DNA from: Anaerolineaceae bacterium UBA6801
Lineage (GTDB): Bacteria > Chloroflexota > Anaerolineae > Anaerolineales > Anaerolineaceae
Length of the DNA: 6,084 nt
Reading direction: 5' to 3'
Assembly: GCA_002452315.1 (NCBI GenBank)
Contig: DKFH01000185.1
Location: forward strand, 1-6,084
Shown here piece by piece: positions 5,907 through 6,084 of the stretch (positions are counted from its first letter, which is position 1; each line of letters starts with the position of its first letter). A program made the translations under genes and the position numbers. The notes under the pieces were generated by a model. The model saw nothing but the letters and a program-made list of their open reading frames with translations, searched no databases and was not told where the DNA came from.

Positions 5907-5936
5907 ATTGTAACACATTAAGGCGTAAGAATTCAA
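5907..5936 (-). promoter_or_regulatory. Promoter of the T-box leader and leuS
   Basis: The minus strand has TTGAAT (5936-5931, four of six -35 matches), an 18-nt spacer, and TACAAT (5912-5907) preceded by TGT, giving the extended -10 TGTTACAAT. Initiation near 5900 places the first bases about 20 nt before Stem I and gives a leader of about 324 nt to the leuS ATG. Confidence 0.78.
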
Positions 5937-6084
5937 TAGGCTTCGTGGTTTTTTGAGTTGGGCGTAATGACCATCAGCCCTCTACCTACAGCCAACTGAT
6001 CAATGACGACTTGGATCAGGGCAATCGCAAAGTGGGAGAAATATCTGTTACATCATTGTTCGTGAATTAACAGACCCCATCCCC
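5937..6084. other. Unassigned region at the right edge, possible gene remnant on the minus strand
   Basis: No confident gene is seen. On the minus strand the stretch 6052-5933 is open for 39 codons and ends at a TGA overlapping the leuS -35 box; an in-frame TGA sits just upstream at 6055-6053. Its translation includes NRYFSHFAIALIQVVIDQL and ends MVITPNSKNHEAY. This has the feel of a protein C-terminus, perhaps of a transposase, but I recognise no family, and it has no start codon near its 5' limit. The plus strand has a comparable 34-codon stretch with no better case. The region continues beyond the window, so a broken or frameshifted gene end cannot be excluded. Confidence 0.25.
6044..6074. 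repeat. 7-bp perfect inverted repeat, function unknown
   Basis: TCTGTTA (6044-6050) and TAACAGA (6068-6074) are exact inverted copies separated by 17 nt. No T-run follows on either side, so it is not a terminator. It could be a regulator site, a transposable element end or chance. Confidence 0.35.

Overview
The window reads as ordinary chromosomal DNA of a moderately GC-rich bacterium. A member of the Chloroflexota, perhaps Anaerolineae, is my best guess. It rests on the flavour of the LeuS, creatininase-like and RidA proteins and on a T-box controlling an aminoacyl-tRNA synthetase outside a low-GC genome. This is an impression from memory, not a computed placement. Every gene I can support lies on the minus strand, so transcription runs from the right edge to the left.

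From right to left: 5937-6084 has no gene I can support and holds a short inverted repeat. A sigma-70-type promoter (5907-5936) then starts a leader of about 320 nt that is a complete leucine T-box riboswitch. It has a Stem I with a CUC specifier, a Stem II region, a Stem III, the conserved T-box sequence with antiterminator, and a competing intrinsic terminator. It controls leuS (3114-5576, leucyl-tRNA synthetase), which ends at a strong intrinsic terminator (3048-3077). Next comes a creatininase-family amidohydrolase (2228-2944) with its own extended -10 promoter and strong ribosome binding site. A RidA-family enamine/imine deaminase (1673-2089) follows, also with its own extended -10 promoter. 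After a 152-bp gap, two genes of cell-surface polysaccharide synthesis form an operon running off the left edge: an ExoA-like family 2 glycosyltransferase with C-terminal membrane segments (522-1520), and the N-terminal 168 residues of a membrane-bound sugar-phosphate transferase of the WcaJ/WbaP type (1-504, truncated).

Functionally there are three separate single-gene units (translation, a hydrolase of unknown substrate, metabolite-damage control) and the start of an exopolysaccharide operon. In that operon the initiating phosphoglycosyl transferase would load the first sugar on the lipid carrier and the family 2 glycosyltransferase would extend it. The best-supported regulatory element is the leuS T-box: its specifier codon, its UGGU acceptor-pairing sequence and the downstream gene all agree on tRNA-Leu. 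I see no CRISPR array, tRNA or rRNA gene, no convincing mobile element, and no clear new multi-gene system.
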